Shown one piece after another: positions 1-5,652 of a stretch of 5,652 bases of DNA (its first letter is position 1; each line of letters starts with the position of its first letter). The notes beneath the pieces are model-generated. The model searched no databases. It was not told the origin of the DNA and was given only the letters and a program-made list of their open reading frames with translations. The stretch is from GCA-2715965 sp047608975 (GTDB taxonomy: Bacteria > Verrucomicrobiota > Verrucomicrobiia > Limisphaerales > JAYPXF01). A program made the translations under genes and the position numbers. The stretch lies in NCBI GenBank assembly GCA_047608975.1, contig JBLFYM010000245.1, forward strand, positions 1 through 5,652, given 5' to 3'.

Positions 1-668
1 CTGTCGTCCGCGTCCCGGTTGGGAAGCTGGCTGTTAAAGATCGCGCCGATGTCGGTCACCATCGCGATGATCGAACCTTCGATCTGCGCGATGAACGCCC
101 CTTCCCAGACCACTGAACCGGTGAACGTCCAATTCTTCGCGGGCATTGCCTTCCCTTGTTTCTGATCGTAGATGAAGCCATCCAGTGCCCGGTGATTTCC
201 GGTGGCCCCATTCTGCTGCTGCCGGAACGAGATCTTCACAGCGGTTCCCGGAATGGGCGGCCGCTTCACCCCGAGCAGGTCGGCGTTGTTAATGGGGCCG
301 CTGGGGGGCGCATTGGTTCGCTTGCTGTGGTCGGCTCCCTTGGCCCCCAGCAGGAGCATGGCCACCTGCAGGTGGTAAGGTTGTACCTCCGTTACCAGCA
401 GGCTCTCGTGGGTCTTGCCAGTTGAGTGAACCAGCACGTATTCCACCAGGCCGTCCACCATGTTCACCTTGGCGGGGAATTCCAGCGTCCGCTTTTGCTT
501 GTCCAATACGATGGATCCGACCATCCAGCGGCCGTCCGGCAATTCGCGGATACTGGGTTGTGAAATCTCAACTGGCTGCGGCGGGAGATCGAGCTGGGCT
601 GGAGCCCGCGTTGGAGCAAGCGCGAGGGTGAGCGCAAGCAGCAATGATCGTTTGATCGGTGTCGGCAT
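1..668 (-). CDS. Secreted YdjY-domain protein (3' end beyond window)
   Basis: Reading the minus strand from an ATG at 668 gives 222 uninterrupted codons that run off the left edge. The first 25 residues form a Sec signal peptide: K6-R7, a hydrophobic core rich in Leu and Ala (9-18), and a likely cut after the A-P-A near residue 24. The mature part matches the YdjY-domain pattern known from Verrucomicrobia and Planctomycetes: a 'tLEFPAKVN' strand (61-69), GKTHESLL (84-91), a 'LLLGAKG' helix end (105-111), and a late WTFTGS block followed by a stretch ending near an asparagine. The role of this domain is not established, so none is claimed. By memory of the family only the last few dozen residues are missing. 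In-frame ATGs at 692 and 716 would add 8 or 16 residues; 668 was chosen because it gives the most compact signal peptide. It is transcribed divergently from the gene starting at 789. Family assignment is from motif recall, without a search. Confidence 0.75.
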   Translation of the reverse strand, partial: MPTPIKRSLLLALTLALAPTRAPAQLDLPPQPVEISQPSIRELPDGRWMVGSIVLDKQKRTLEFPAKVNMVDGLVEYVLVHSTGKTHESLLVTEVQPYHLQVAMLLLGAKGADHSKRTNAPPSGPINNADLLGVKRPPIPGTAVKISFRQQQNGATGNHRALDGFIYDQKQGKAMPAKNWTFTGSVVWEGAFIAQIEGSIIAMVTDIGAIFNSQLPNRDADD

Positions 669-716
669 CGAGAGGAGCTTCCACTTCGGCATTCCGCGGT
701 TCAATCCACAAATCAT

Positions 717-779
717 CTCAGGTTGATCCGAGGCAGAATGATTAGCGTTTGACTCGAAATCGCGCCCGATTAACCTGAG
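717..779. promoter_or_regulatory. Inverted repeat in divergent intergenic region, candidate operator
   Basis: The arm CTCAGGTTGATC (717-728) is matched by GATTAACCTGAG (768-779), its reverse complement with one mismatch in twelve. The arms are separated by 39 bases, with centres about 51 bp apart, close to five helical turns. The repeat occupies most of the gap between the YdjY-domain gene and the gene at 789. A TTGACT at 749-754 could be a -35 element for the rightward gene, but no good -10 follows at normal spacing. A regulator-binding pair serving both genes is inference; chance, or an RNA hairpin in a leader transcript, are alternatives. Confidence 0.3.
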
Positions 780-788
780 CGAACGGGT

Positions 789-2126
789 TTGAGTAGAAAA
801 CAATTTCAAAAAAACAGCGGTGCGAAGGGGCTTGCCATGCTCCTGATCGGGTTGCTTTTCATGAACCCGCTCGTTCTTTTGGCCGACACGTTGATCCTCA
901 CGAGCGGCCGCAAGGTGGAAGGGGAAATCCTCCGCGTCAGCCGTCGTTCCGTGGTGATCCAGGTGGATGATTTTCTGCAGCTGACCTTTTATCGCGCGCA
1001 TGTCCGGGAGATGCGCACGAACACGGTTTCCAAATTCGACTCGGATCCGAATGCGATTGCGTTCATCTACAATCCCGGTGCCGAAGCCAACAAACTGCCT
1101 GAGCCGGCGGAGATTGACCCCCAGAAATTCAAGGTTCCAAAACCGATTCTCGTCAGTCGTCCGGATTTCAAACCGGTCAACAGACGGGGCGGTGATTCCG
1201 ATGGCAAGACCCTTGGTGTTGATGGCCGGCCGTTGGCGGATCACAAGATTTATGCCTTAGACTCAGAGTTCTTTGCCCGCAAGATTCGCAGCGGGATCAT
1301 GCGCACGACGCCCACCGAAGACAGCGCGCGCATGTCCGCGCTTCGTTACCTGGCGAACGAGGTGTCGACGGTGCGCCACCTGCAGAACGATCTGAAATCC
1401 GAAATCATGCTCGAAAGCCGCGCGCGAACCAGGACGACGCTTCTGGACACCCATGACAACTTCAAGAAGGAGTCCGCGAACTACGCGCGGCTACATGAAA
1501 AGAATCCACTCGAAGCCCCGGAGTATGTATTGGCGTATCTGGTTGCCCGGCTGACCAGTGCGACCCGCACCTACATACTTTGCGAAACCATGATCCATTA
1601 TGAGGAGCGACTGCGGTCCAATCAGCGCATTCAGCTCGGCGTCGCCAAGTCCGAGCGCGGCCGAAGGGTGAGGCTCCGAATGCGTTCGGCCATCATGGAG
1701 ATGGCGCAGGTCCGTTCGACCCTGCTGAAGAAATACGGCTACTTCTACAAGGTCGGCGTGCTGCCCGGTGAAAAATCCCAACCAAAGAAACAATTCTGGA
1801 AGATTGTGCATAACGAAGCTTTGTTGTTTCCGTTTCAGACCATCGAGGGCACGGCCGCATACGCGGGTCTGTTCGAGGATTTTCAGCAGCGGCCGATCAC
1901 AGCCGCCAAACCGCTGATCTTAAAAAAAGGACAGACCATCGAAGTCCTTCAGCGCAGCTCTTCGACCTATTCAGGCGGCAACGGCGGCAGTTCGGTCGAA
2001 TTCGAGGTTGTTGAAATCCGGATCGTCGACGGTGAGGCGGTGAGCTATTCGAATCGTCGCGCGCTGCCACGGGCCGAGTTGCAGGGCTGGATGCTGGCGG
2101 ATCGGATTGCTCTGCTGGCGGAGTAA
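789..2126 (+). CDS. Exported protein of unknown function with N-terminal small beta domain
   Basis: I do not recognise a named family across the full 445 residues. From a TTG at 789 the N-terminus has lysines and an arginine (3-13), a hydrophobic stretch (15-31) and a likely cut after A32, so it is probably exported. Residues 33-77 read as a small SH3/Sm-like beta barrel (DTLILTSGRKVEGEIL followed by short strands), a module common at the N-termini of verrucomicrobial and planctomycetal secreted proteins. Residues about 90-130 are proline-rich and probably a linker. Residues about 165-320 are strongly helical and rich in Arg, Glu and Leu. The C-terminal 90 residues look beta-rich, with a Ser/Gly-rich turn near 390 and a 'GWM' near the end. 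The start is uncertain: ATG at 837 has a better ribosome site (AAGGGG, six bases upstream) but leaves a signal peptide with no positive charges. It stands alone between a divergent gene and a 264-bp gap. Confidence 0.8.
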   Translation: MSRKQFQKNSGAKGLAMLLIGLLFMNPLVLLADTLILTSGRKVEGEILRVSRRSVVIQVDDFLQLTFYRAHVREMRTNTVSKFDSDPNAIAFIYNPGAEANKLPEPAEIDPQKFKVPKPILVSRPDFKPVNRRGGDSDGKTLGVDGRPLADHKIYALDSEFFARKIRSGIMRTTPTEDSARMSALRYLANEVSTVRHLQNDLKSEIMLESRARTRTTLLDTHDNFKKESANYARLHEKNPLEAPEYVLAYLVARLTSATRTYILCETMIHYEERLRSNQRIQLGVAKSERGRRVRLRMRSAIMEMAQVRSTLLKKYGYFYKVGVLPGEKSQPKKQFWKIVHNEALLFPFQTIEGTAAYAGLFEDFQQRPITAAKPLILKKGQTIEVLQRSSSTYSGGNGGSSVEFEVVEIRIVDGEAVSYSNRRALPRAELQGWMLADRIALLAE

Positions 2127-2279
2127 GGAATCGCGGGCGGACGCCGGTTTTGGCGATCGGGCAGGGTTCATCTGCAGTAGACAATTCCGGAGAGAGCCTG
2201 CCACGGCTTGAGTGATAGGCTGTTGCTCTGGTTAAATCGGGACAGGACCAGTCCCTCCCCGGGGCTCGCCCCTTCAAAG

Positions 2280-2313
2280 CCGCGCCACCTCTCCTCGCGC
2301 GGTGTTCGTTTTT
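2280..2313 (+). terminator. Possible weak rho-independent terminator
   Basis: CCGCGC (2280-2285) can pair with GCGCGG (2297-2302) around an 11-base loop, followed by a T-rich run ending in five T at 2309-2313. It lies 154 bases after the stop at 2126 and before the FKBP gene. The large loop, the short stem and the interrupted T-run make this marginal. The rest of the 2127-2390 gap holds another small hairpin (GGGAC/GTCCC at 2239-2255) and no gene that I can support. Confidence 0.25.
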
Positions 2314-2390
2314 CCGGATTCCATTGACCCGAGTTGATTCACTGCTACCGTCGCCAACCGTCGTTGCCGTGGGTGACGCGCACTACTCCA

Positions 2391-3068
2391 ATGAAAAAAT
2401 ACATTCTCACCCTACTGGCCGTCGGAATGTCCGTGGGCCCTCTGGCCGCGGCTGACAAGGCGGATTTCAAGACCCCCGAACACAAGGCCAGCTACATCAT
2501 CGGCTTCAATATCGGGAGCAGCATCAAGCGCGACGGATTCAGCGTGGATGCGGACAAACTGTTGGTCGGATTGAAGGCCGCCCTCGCCGGACAGAAGCCG
2601 GTGTTCTCCCCAGAGGAGATCCAGACGATCATGTCGGGACTTCAGGAGCAGATGGCCGCCAAGCAGCAGAAGGCTTCCGGTGCGGCGGCCGAGAAAGGCG
2701 TTGCATTTCTCAAGGCCAACAAGGCAAAGGAAGGCGTGAAGACCACTGCCAGCGGTCTTCAATACAAGATCCTCAAGTCCGGCCAGGGCAAGTCACCCAA
2801 GGTCGATGACAAGGTGACCACGCATTACCGCGGCACGCTGATCGACGGTACCGAGTTTGACAGCTCCTATGGTCGTGGAGAGCCCGCATCGTTCCCGGTG
2901 AACGGCGTCATCAAAGGCTGGACCGAAGCTCTTCAGTTAATGAAGGAAGGCGACAAGTGGCAGCTTTTCATCCCGACTGAACTCGCCTACGGCGCGCGCG
3001 GCTCTGGTGCAAAAATTGCACCTCACTCCGCGCTTATCTTCGAGATCGAATTGCTCAAGGTTAACTGA
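2391..3068 (+). CDS. Exported FKBP-type peptidyl-prolyl cis-trans isomerase
   Basis: This 225-residue protein catalyses cis-trans isomerisation of Xaa-Pro bonds and probably acts as a folding helper outside the cytoplasm. It has a clear signal peptide (K2-K3, hydrophobic 5-19, cut near A21). Residues 25-110 match the helical dimerisation domain of the Mip/FkpA/FklB group (start 'KASYIIGFNIGSS'; later Gln/Ala/Lys-rich helix at 75-113). Residues 115-225 are the FKBP catalytic domain with its expected pocket residues: Y146 in HYRG, F156-D157, V173-I174, W177, Y200 in AYG and F217. The opening 'TASGLQYKIL' is typical of the family, as is the ending in 'IFEIELLKV'. The length fits between FklB and FkpA. 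ATG 2391 was chosen because it begins the signal peptide; an upstream in-frame TTG at 2334 would add an unlikely N-terminal tail. No obvious Shine-Dalgarno precedes it. A strong terminator follows directly, so it is probably the last or only gene of its transcript. Confidence 0.95.
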   Translation: MKKYILTLLAVGMSVGPLAAADKADFKTPEHKASYIIGFNIGSSIKRDGFSVDADKLLVGLKAALAGQKPVFSPEEIQTIMSGLQEQMAAKQQKASGAAAEKGVAFLKANKAKEGVKTTASGLQYKILKSGQGKSPKVDDKVTTHYRGTLIDGTEFDSSYGRGEPASFPVNGVIKGWTEALQLMKEGDKWQLFIPTELAYGARGSGAKIAPHSALIFEIELLKVN

Positions 3069-3092
3069 GCATCCAAAAACAATATCTTCACC

Positions 3093-3121
3093 AAGGCCGT
3101 CCTCAGGGACGGCCTTTTTTT
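3093..3121 (+). terminator. Rho-independent terminator of the FKBP gene
   Basis: AAGGCCGTCC (3093-3102) pairs perfectly with GGACGGCCTT (3107-3116) around a four-base TCAG loop, and the 3' side runs into seven T (3115-3121). It lies 24 bases after the stop codon at 3068. On the minus strand the hairpin is not followed by a T-run, so it acts in one direction only and would not stop transcripts of the S51 peptidase gene. Confidence 0.95.
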
Positions 3122-3209
3122 GGTTCAGTTTACCGTCTTGGTTTGCAAGGGGGAACGGGTCTTCCACGATTGCGAGGCCGCTGCCTGCGCTATCGCGTTG
3201 GCTCAAGAA

Positions 3210-3418
3210 ATGAATAAGCCTTCCGTCGTGCAATTTCGATCTGCAGCAGAAGAGTTCTGCGTGATGGCAGGGTTGTCCTCGATCCACATGCTTTTGAAGC
3301 CAAAGATGAGCCGGTGATCGGGATGCTTGCGGATGATCTCGCTGATATTTATCGAGATCTTGCAGCTGGACTCGACAGCGCAAGCAACGGCCATATCGAT
3401 GATGCCTGCTTTTTTAAC
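3210..3418 (+). pseudogene. Degenerate DUF5063-family gene (internal deletion, frameshift, truncated 3' end)
   Basis: Two pieces of one family appear in order but in different frames. From an ATG at 3210 the sequence reads MNKPSVVQFRSAAEEFCVMA, like the 'F...A..FC..' start of DUF5063 proteins. In another frame, from about 3263 to 3400, it reads 'GRVVLDPHAF', 'DEPVIGMLADDLADIYRDL' and 'NGHIDDA', which fits the conserved C-terminal block of that family ('DP...PV...L.DDLADIYrDlk.GL'). Intact members have roughly 80-90 residues between these parts and end with a Trp-rich 'WEWkF.F..HWG' helix; both are missing here. The relic stops where the 3' end of the minus-strand S51 gene begins at 3419. The family has no established function. 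The assignment is from remembered family patterns; the frame break and the missing middle are seen directly. The stretch 3122-3209 holds nothing else that I can support. Confidence 0.55.
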
Positions 3419-4240
3419 TCACTTGGAAAACCTGAATCGGGGTGGAGGGGCTACCTCGCGCTTCGCGAGATCAAACGCTTGTCCAGGTGCCAGCAGAAAG
3501 AAGGGCTGCTTGGTGGCCTTCATGGTTTCGTGATCGTAGATCGCGACGTAGCTGGCACCGACCACCTCCAACCGATCTCCGGTCACGAGGATCGCAGTAC
3601 TCTCATCGATCCCGATTCCCAGCAAATGGGGTTTGGCCTCGATTACTTCGACCATATCAAACTGACGGTTGCGGCGGAGCAGATGTTGATCGATTCCGGC
3701 GTTCTTCAAAAGTCCGAGGCCCACCTCGTGATCGCCCATCATCTTGACGTTCGATTGTGTGTCACCGCGGACGAGATACGAACCGATGAAGGTCGCTCCC
3801 GCTGAATCGCCTCCCACAATACCTCCGCGATCCAGCACGGTTTGAATATTCGTCTGCACTGAAGTGCCCAGATACGCGTCAGCGAGTCGCCATTGCCGCC
3901 CGCCGGAAAACCACACGCCGGTGGCGGTTTGGAGTGGACGGTTGAAACTTTTGGTATTGGCGGTTTTCCGATTTTGGGTGTGGAGATAGGTGATATTGGT
4001 GACGCCGAGTTTTTGGAATCGAAGCTCATCTCCGTTGTAGATCCGCCAATTCTCCGATGCTGTAGGAATGATGACCAAGCGGGCGTTCGTGCCACCTGCC
4101 AGTTCCACGAATTTTTGGGGAATCGCGCGACCCAGCGCATCTCCTCCCGCGATGAGCAGATGCCCGTTCTCGGGACCCACTTCCGCACTGGTTGCCGTCC
4201 AAGGCAGGCACATGATCAGCAGAGACATCGCATATCGCAT
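3419..4240 (-). CDS. Exported cyanophycinase-like serine peptidase (family S51)
   Basis: This 273-residue protein belongs to the peptidase S51 / cyanophycinase group, which includes cyanophycinase (cleaves the Asp-Arg storage polymer cyanophycin) and dipeptidase E. The order of motifs fits: 'LLIAGGD' (28-34), 'RLVIIPTAS' (54-62), the 'FSGGRQWRL' loop (111-119), the nucleophile S146 in GGDSAGA, H186 in 'IDQH', and E213 in 'GIGIDES'. The S-H-E spacing of 40 and 27 residues is close to that remembered for the cyanobacterial CphB triad. The first 19 residues look like a signal peptide (hydrophobic 5-13, cut after T-S-A), placing it outside the cytoplasm, whereas typical cyanophycinases are intracellular. 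ATG 4240 is the first possible start, since an in-frame TGA lies just upstream; no clear Shine-Dalgarno is seen. No cyanophycin synthetase is in the window, so the true substrate could be another beta-aspartyl or acidic peptide. It is divergent from the hydrolase at 4449. Confidence 0.9.
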   Translation of the reverse strand: MRYAMSLLIMCLPWTATSAEVGPENGHLLIAGGDALGRAIPQKFVELAGGTNARLVIIPTASENWRIYNGDELRFQKLGVTNITYLHTQNRKTANTKSFNRPLQTATGVWFSGGRQWRLADAYLGTSVQTNIQTVLDRGGIVGGDSAGATFIGSYLVRGDTQSNVKMMGDHEVGLGLLKNAGIDQHLLRRNRQFDMVEVIEAKPHLLGIGIDESTAILVTGDRLEVVGASYVAIYDHETMKATKQPFFLLAPGQAFDLAKREVAPPPRFRFSK

Positions 4241-4448
4241 GCGTCTGAGTGTGCCGCGTCATCCGCAGCAGGAAAGCGCAAAGCGGGATACCGCGAGCTT
4301 GCCGAGTTCATTCTTCTGGTTCTTCGACAATTTCAGTGGCTGAAGCCGGATCAGGGTCTCGTCTTCAAGTGGGGCAATTGAGTTACGACTGCAAACATTG
4401 AAGAACCATTTTTCTGGAAGCCCCACCGGGACGCCGCACACTGGCCGC

Positions 4449-5240
4449 ATGCGTTTTATCATTCTGCTATTGGTGACCACATTCGCCGCCCAGGCGGCCG
4501 AAGGCTTCGCGGGAAAAAAATCAGACTTTCATTCCTTTGACCGCTACGAGTTCCAGCACCACGACCGCAAATGTTATCTCGTGACGCCGCGCCAGACGGC
4601 ACCCGGAAAGCCTTGGGCTTGGCGTGCCCGGTTCTTTGGTCACCAACCGCAAACGGACATCGCTCTTCTCAAGCAAGGATGGCACGTGGCCTACATTGAT
4701 GTATCCGCGATGTTCGGTGCGCCCCAGGCGGTGGCGATCTGGGATGACTTCTATCAGTTGCTGACCAAGAAACACGGCTTCGATCCACGTCCGGCGCTGA
4801 TTGGTATGAGTCGTGGCGGGTTGATCATCTTCAACTGGGCCAAGGCCAATCCGGATAAACTGAGTTGCATCTATGCTGACGCGCCGGTGTGCGACTTCAA
4901 AAGCTGGCCCGCTGGCAAGGGGACCGGGAAGGGACACAAAGGCACTTGGGAGCAATGCCTGAAGGTTTACGGATTGACGGACGCCGAGGCGGCCGCGGCA
5001 AAGGTGAATCCGATCGACGGACTTGAACCACTCGCCACCGCCAAGATTCCGTTGCTTCATGTGGTGGGTGACGCCGATCAAGTCGTGCCGGTGGAGGAAA
5101 ATACAGGTGTCCTGGAGAAACGATATCTGGCATTGGGTGGGCCGATCGAAGTCATTCACAAACCTGGTGTCGGCCATCATCCGCACAGCCTGAACCCACC
5201 GACCCGGATCGTGAATTTCATTCTGAAGGCACGAAACTAG
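4449..5240 (+). CDS. Secreted alpha/beta hydrolase (esterase/peptidase-like)
   Basis: This 263-residue protein has the alpha/beta-hydrolase layout. A signal peptide covers residues 1-17 (R2, hydrophobic 3-12, cut in A-Q-A-A). The nucleophile elbow is G-M-S-R-G-G with S121. The probable acid is D210 (or D208) in 'VVGDADQVVP', and the probable base is H243 or H244 in 'GVGHHPHS'. 'KPWAWRARFFGH' (54-65) is at the usual place of the oxyanion-side strand. Proteins of this size and style are frequent next to sulfatases and glycoside hydrolases in Planctomycetes and Verrucomicrobia, where they are usually annotated only as alpha/beta or prolyl-oligopeptidase-like hydrolases. The substrate cannot be told. 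ATG 4449 was chosen because the signal peptide begins there; an in-frame TTG at 4398 would add 17 non-hydrophobic residues. The sulfatase follows 71 bases later on the same strand with no terminator between, so co-transcription is possible. Confidence 0.88.
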   Translation: MRFIILLLVTTFAAQAAEGFAGKKSDFHSFDRYEFQHHDRKCYLVTPRQTAPGKPWAWRARFFGHQPQTDIALLKQGWHVAYIDVSAMFGAPQAVAIWDDFYQLLTKKHGFDPRPALIGMSRGGLIIFNWAKANPDKLSCIYADAPVCDFKSWPAGKGTGKGHKGTWEQCLKVYGLTDAEAAAAKVNPIDGLEPLATAKIPLLHVVGDADQVVPVEENTGVLEKRYLALGGPIEVIHKPGVGHHPHSLNPPTRIVNFILKARN

Positions 5241-5311
5241 GGTCTCCTTGCGACTGTGATGAACTTTGACTTGCCTCACCGAGGCCTTCCCGAAACTCTC
5301 GCCGCGATTTT

Positions 5312-5652
5312 ATGAACAGATTCACGAACATGCTGATTGCCTTGACGGCCTTGGCGGTCGGCATCAACGCGCAGGCCGCGAGGAAGCCGAACATCATCTA
5401 CGTGCTGGCCGACGATCTCGGCTATGGCGATCTCAGTTGTTACGGCCAGAAAACGCTGACCACTCCCCACCTCGACCGGATGGCGGCCGAAGGGATGCGG
5501 TTCACTCGTCACTACGCCGGCTCGACAGTCTGCGCTCCTTCCCGTTGTGTTCTGCTCACCGGATTGCACACCGGTCACGGGCGGATTCGAGGAAACGGCG
5601 CCGGGCAGCTGCTCCCGACGGATCTGACCTTTGCGCGTGTCCTGCAGGAGAA
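5312..5652 (+). CDS. Secreted type I sulfatase, N-terminal part (3' end beyond window)
   Basis: The first 113 codons of an arylsulfatase-type enzyme, which hydrolyses sulfate esters, are present before the right edge. Residues 1-23 form a signal peptide (R3, hydrophobic 7-18, cut after A-Q-A or A-A). The mature protein opens with the family's first strand, 'KPNIIYVLADDLGYGDL', in which D34 and D35 are the expected calcium ligands. The sulfatase signature follows: C74-A-P-S-R78, where the cysteine must be converted to formylglycine by a maturation enzyme, then the 'TGLHTGHGRIRGN' stretch (83-95) that completes the active-site motif. Intact members are usually 450-600 residues, so most of the protein lies outside. 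ATG 5312 was chosen for its signal peptide; M7 is a less likely alternative, and no clear ribosome site is seen. The substrate (sulfated polysaccharide or another ester) cannot be inferred from this part. Confidence 0.95.
   Translation, partial: MNRFTNMLIALTALAVGINAQAARKPNIIYVLADDLGYGDLSCYGQKTLTTPHLDRMAAEGMRFTRHYAGSTVCAPSRCVLLTGLHTGHGRIRGNGAGQLLPTDLTFARVLQE

Noticed and set aside
156..726. Several plus-strand frames of 69-89 codons
   Set aside because: They are antisense to the YdjY-domain gene, whose minus-strand frame is continuous to the edge and has recognisable conserved blocks.
2324..2352. TTGACC followed at 17 bases by a possible -10 before the FKBP gene
   Set aside because: The would-be -10 (ACCGTC) bears no resemblance to a usable promoter element.
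3120..3209. Open frame upstream of and in frame with the DUF5063 relic start
   Set aside because: It would start with TTG inside the terminator T-run, and the DUF5063-like N-terminus begins naturally at the ATG at 3210; the upstream part shows no family pattern.
2937..3383. A 148-codon minus-strand frame across the FKBP 3' end and the terminator
   Set aside because: It is antisense to the well-supported FKBP gene, crosses its strong terminator, and its Cys/His/Gln-rich composition matches no family that I know.
3380..3415. Terminator-like GCAAGCA / TGCCTGC stem followed by six T
   Set aside because: The 7-bp stem has a mismatch and a 16-base loop, and it lies within the DUF5063 relic coding sequence on the plus strand, where it would end no intact gene.
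4259..4480. A 73-codon minus-strand frame ending 18 bases upstream of the S51 peptidase gene
   Set aside because: Its possible ATG starts lie inside or at the edge of the opposite-strand hydrolase start, it has no recognisable motif or signal peptide, and its sequence looks like a chance open frame in the 4241-4448 divergent gap, where I see no convincing promoter either.
4521..5279. Long minus-strand frame (252 codons) opposite the alpha/beta hydrolase
   Set aside because: It is a complementary-strand shadow of a gene with a clear catalytic triad; its translation shows no motif, domain or signal peptide.

Overview
The window looks like chromosomal DNA from a moderately GC-rich, Gram-negative-type bacterium, most plausibly Verrucomicrobiota (or a neighbouring Planctomycetota-like lineage). 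This is an inference from gene content: a YdjY-domain secreted protein, an exported protein that opens with a 'DT-hydrophobic-SGR-VEGEI' small beta domain, a DUF5063 relic, an exported S51 peptidase, a secreted alpha/beta hydrolase and a type I sulfatase. Shine-Dalgarno sequences are weak or absent for most genes, so several starts were chosen from signal peptides. I see no phage, IS element, CRISPR, tRNA or rRNA.

Layout. Positions 668 to 1 (minus, runs off the left edge) encode a secreted YdjY-domain protein. A 120-bp divergent intergenic region follows and carries a 12-bp inverted repeat with one mismatch. Positions 789-2126 (plus) encode a 445-residue exported protein of unknown function. 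A GC-rich gap (2127-2390) with a possible weak terminator leads to an exported FKBP-type peptidyl-prolyl isomerase at 2391-3068, which ends in a textbook rho-independent terminator (3093-3121). Positions 3210-3418 hold what looks like a broken DUF5063 gene: its start and its conserved C-terminal block are both recognisable, but they lie in different frames with the middle missing. It abuts the 3' end of an exported cyanophycinase-like (peptidase S51) gene on the minus strand (4240-3419). After a second divergent gap (4241-4448), the plus strand carries a secreted alpha/beta hydrolase (4449-5240) and the first 113 codons of a secreted sulfatase (5312 to the right edge).

How the genes fit together. 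No single pathway is evident. The shared theme is export: all six intact or edge-truncated genes start with a plausible Sec signal peptide. The FKBP isomerase would assist folding outside the cytoplasm. The S51 enzyme, alpha/beta hydrolase and sulfatase are hydrolases that could work on periplasmic or external peptides, esters and sulfated compounds. The hydrolase and sulfatase are co-directional with a 71-bp gap and could be co-transcribed. I found no convincing new multi-gene system; the best leads are the DUF5063 relic, the inverted repeat between divergent genes, the exported S51 enzyme and the unknown 445-residue protein.
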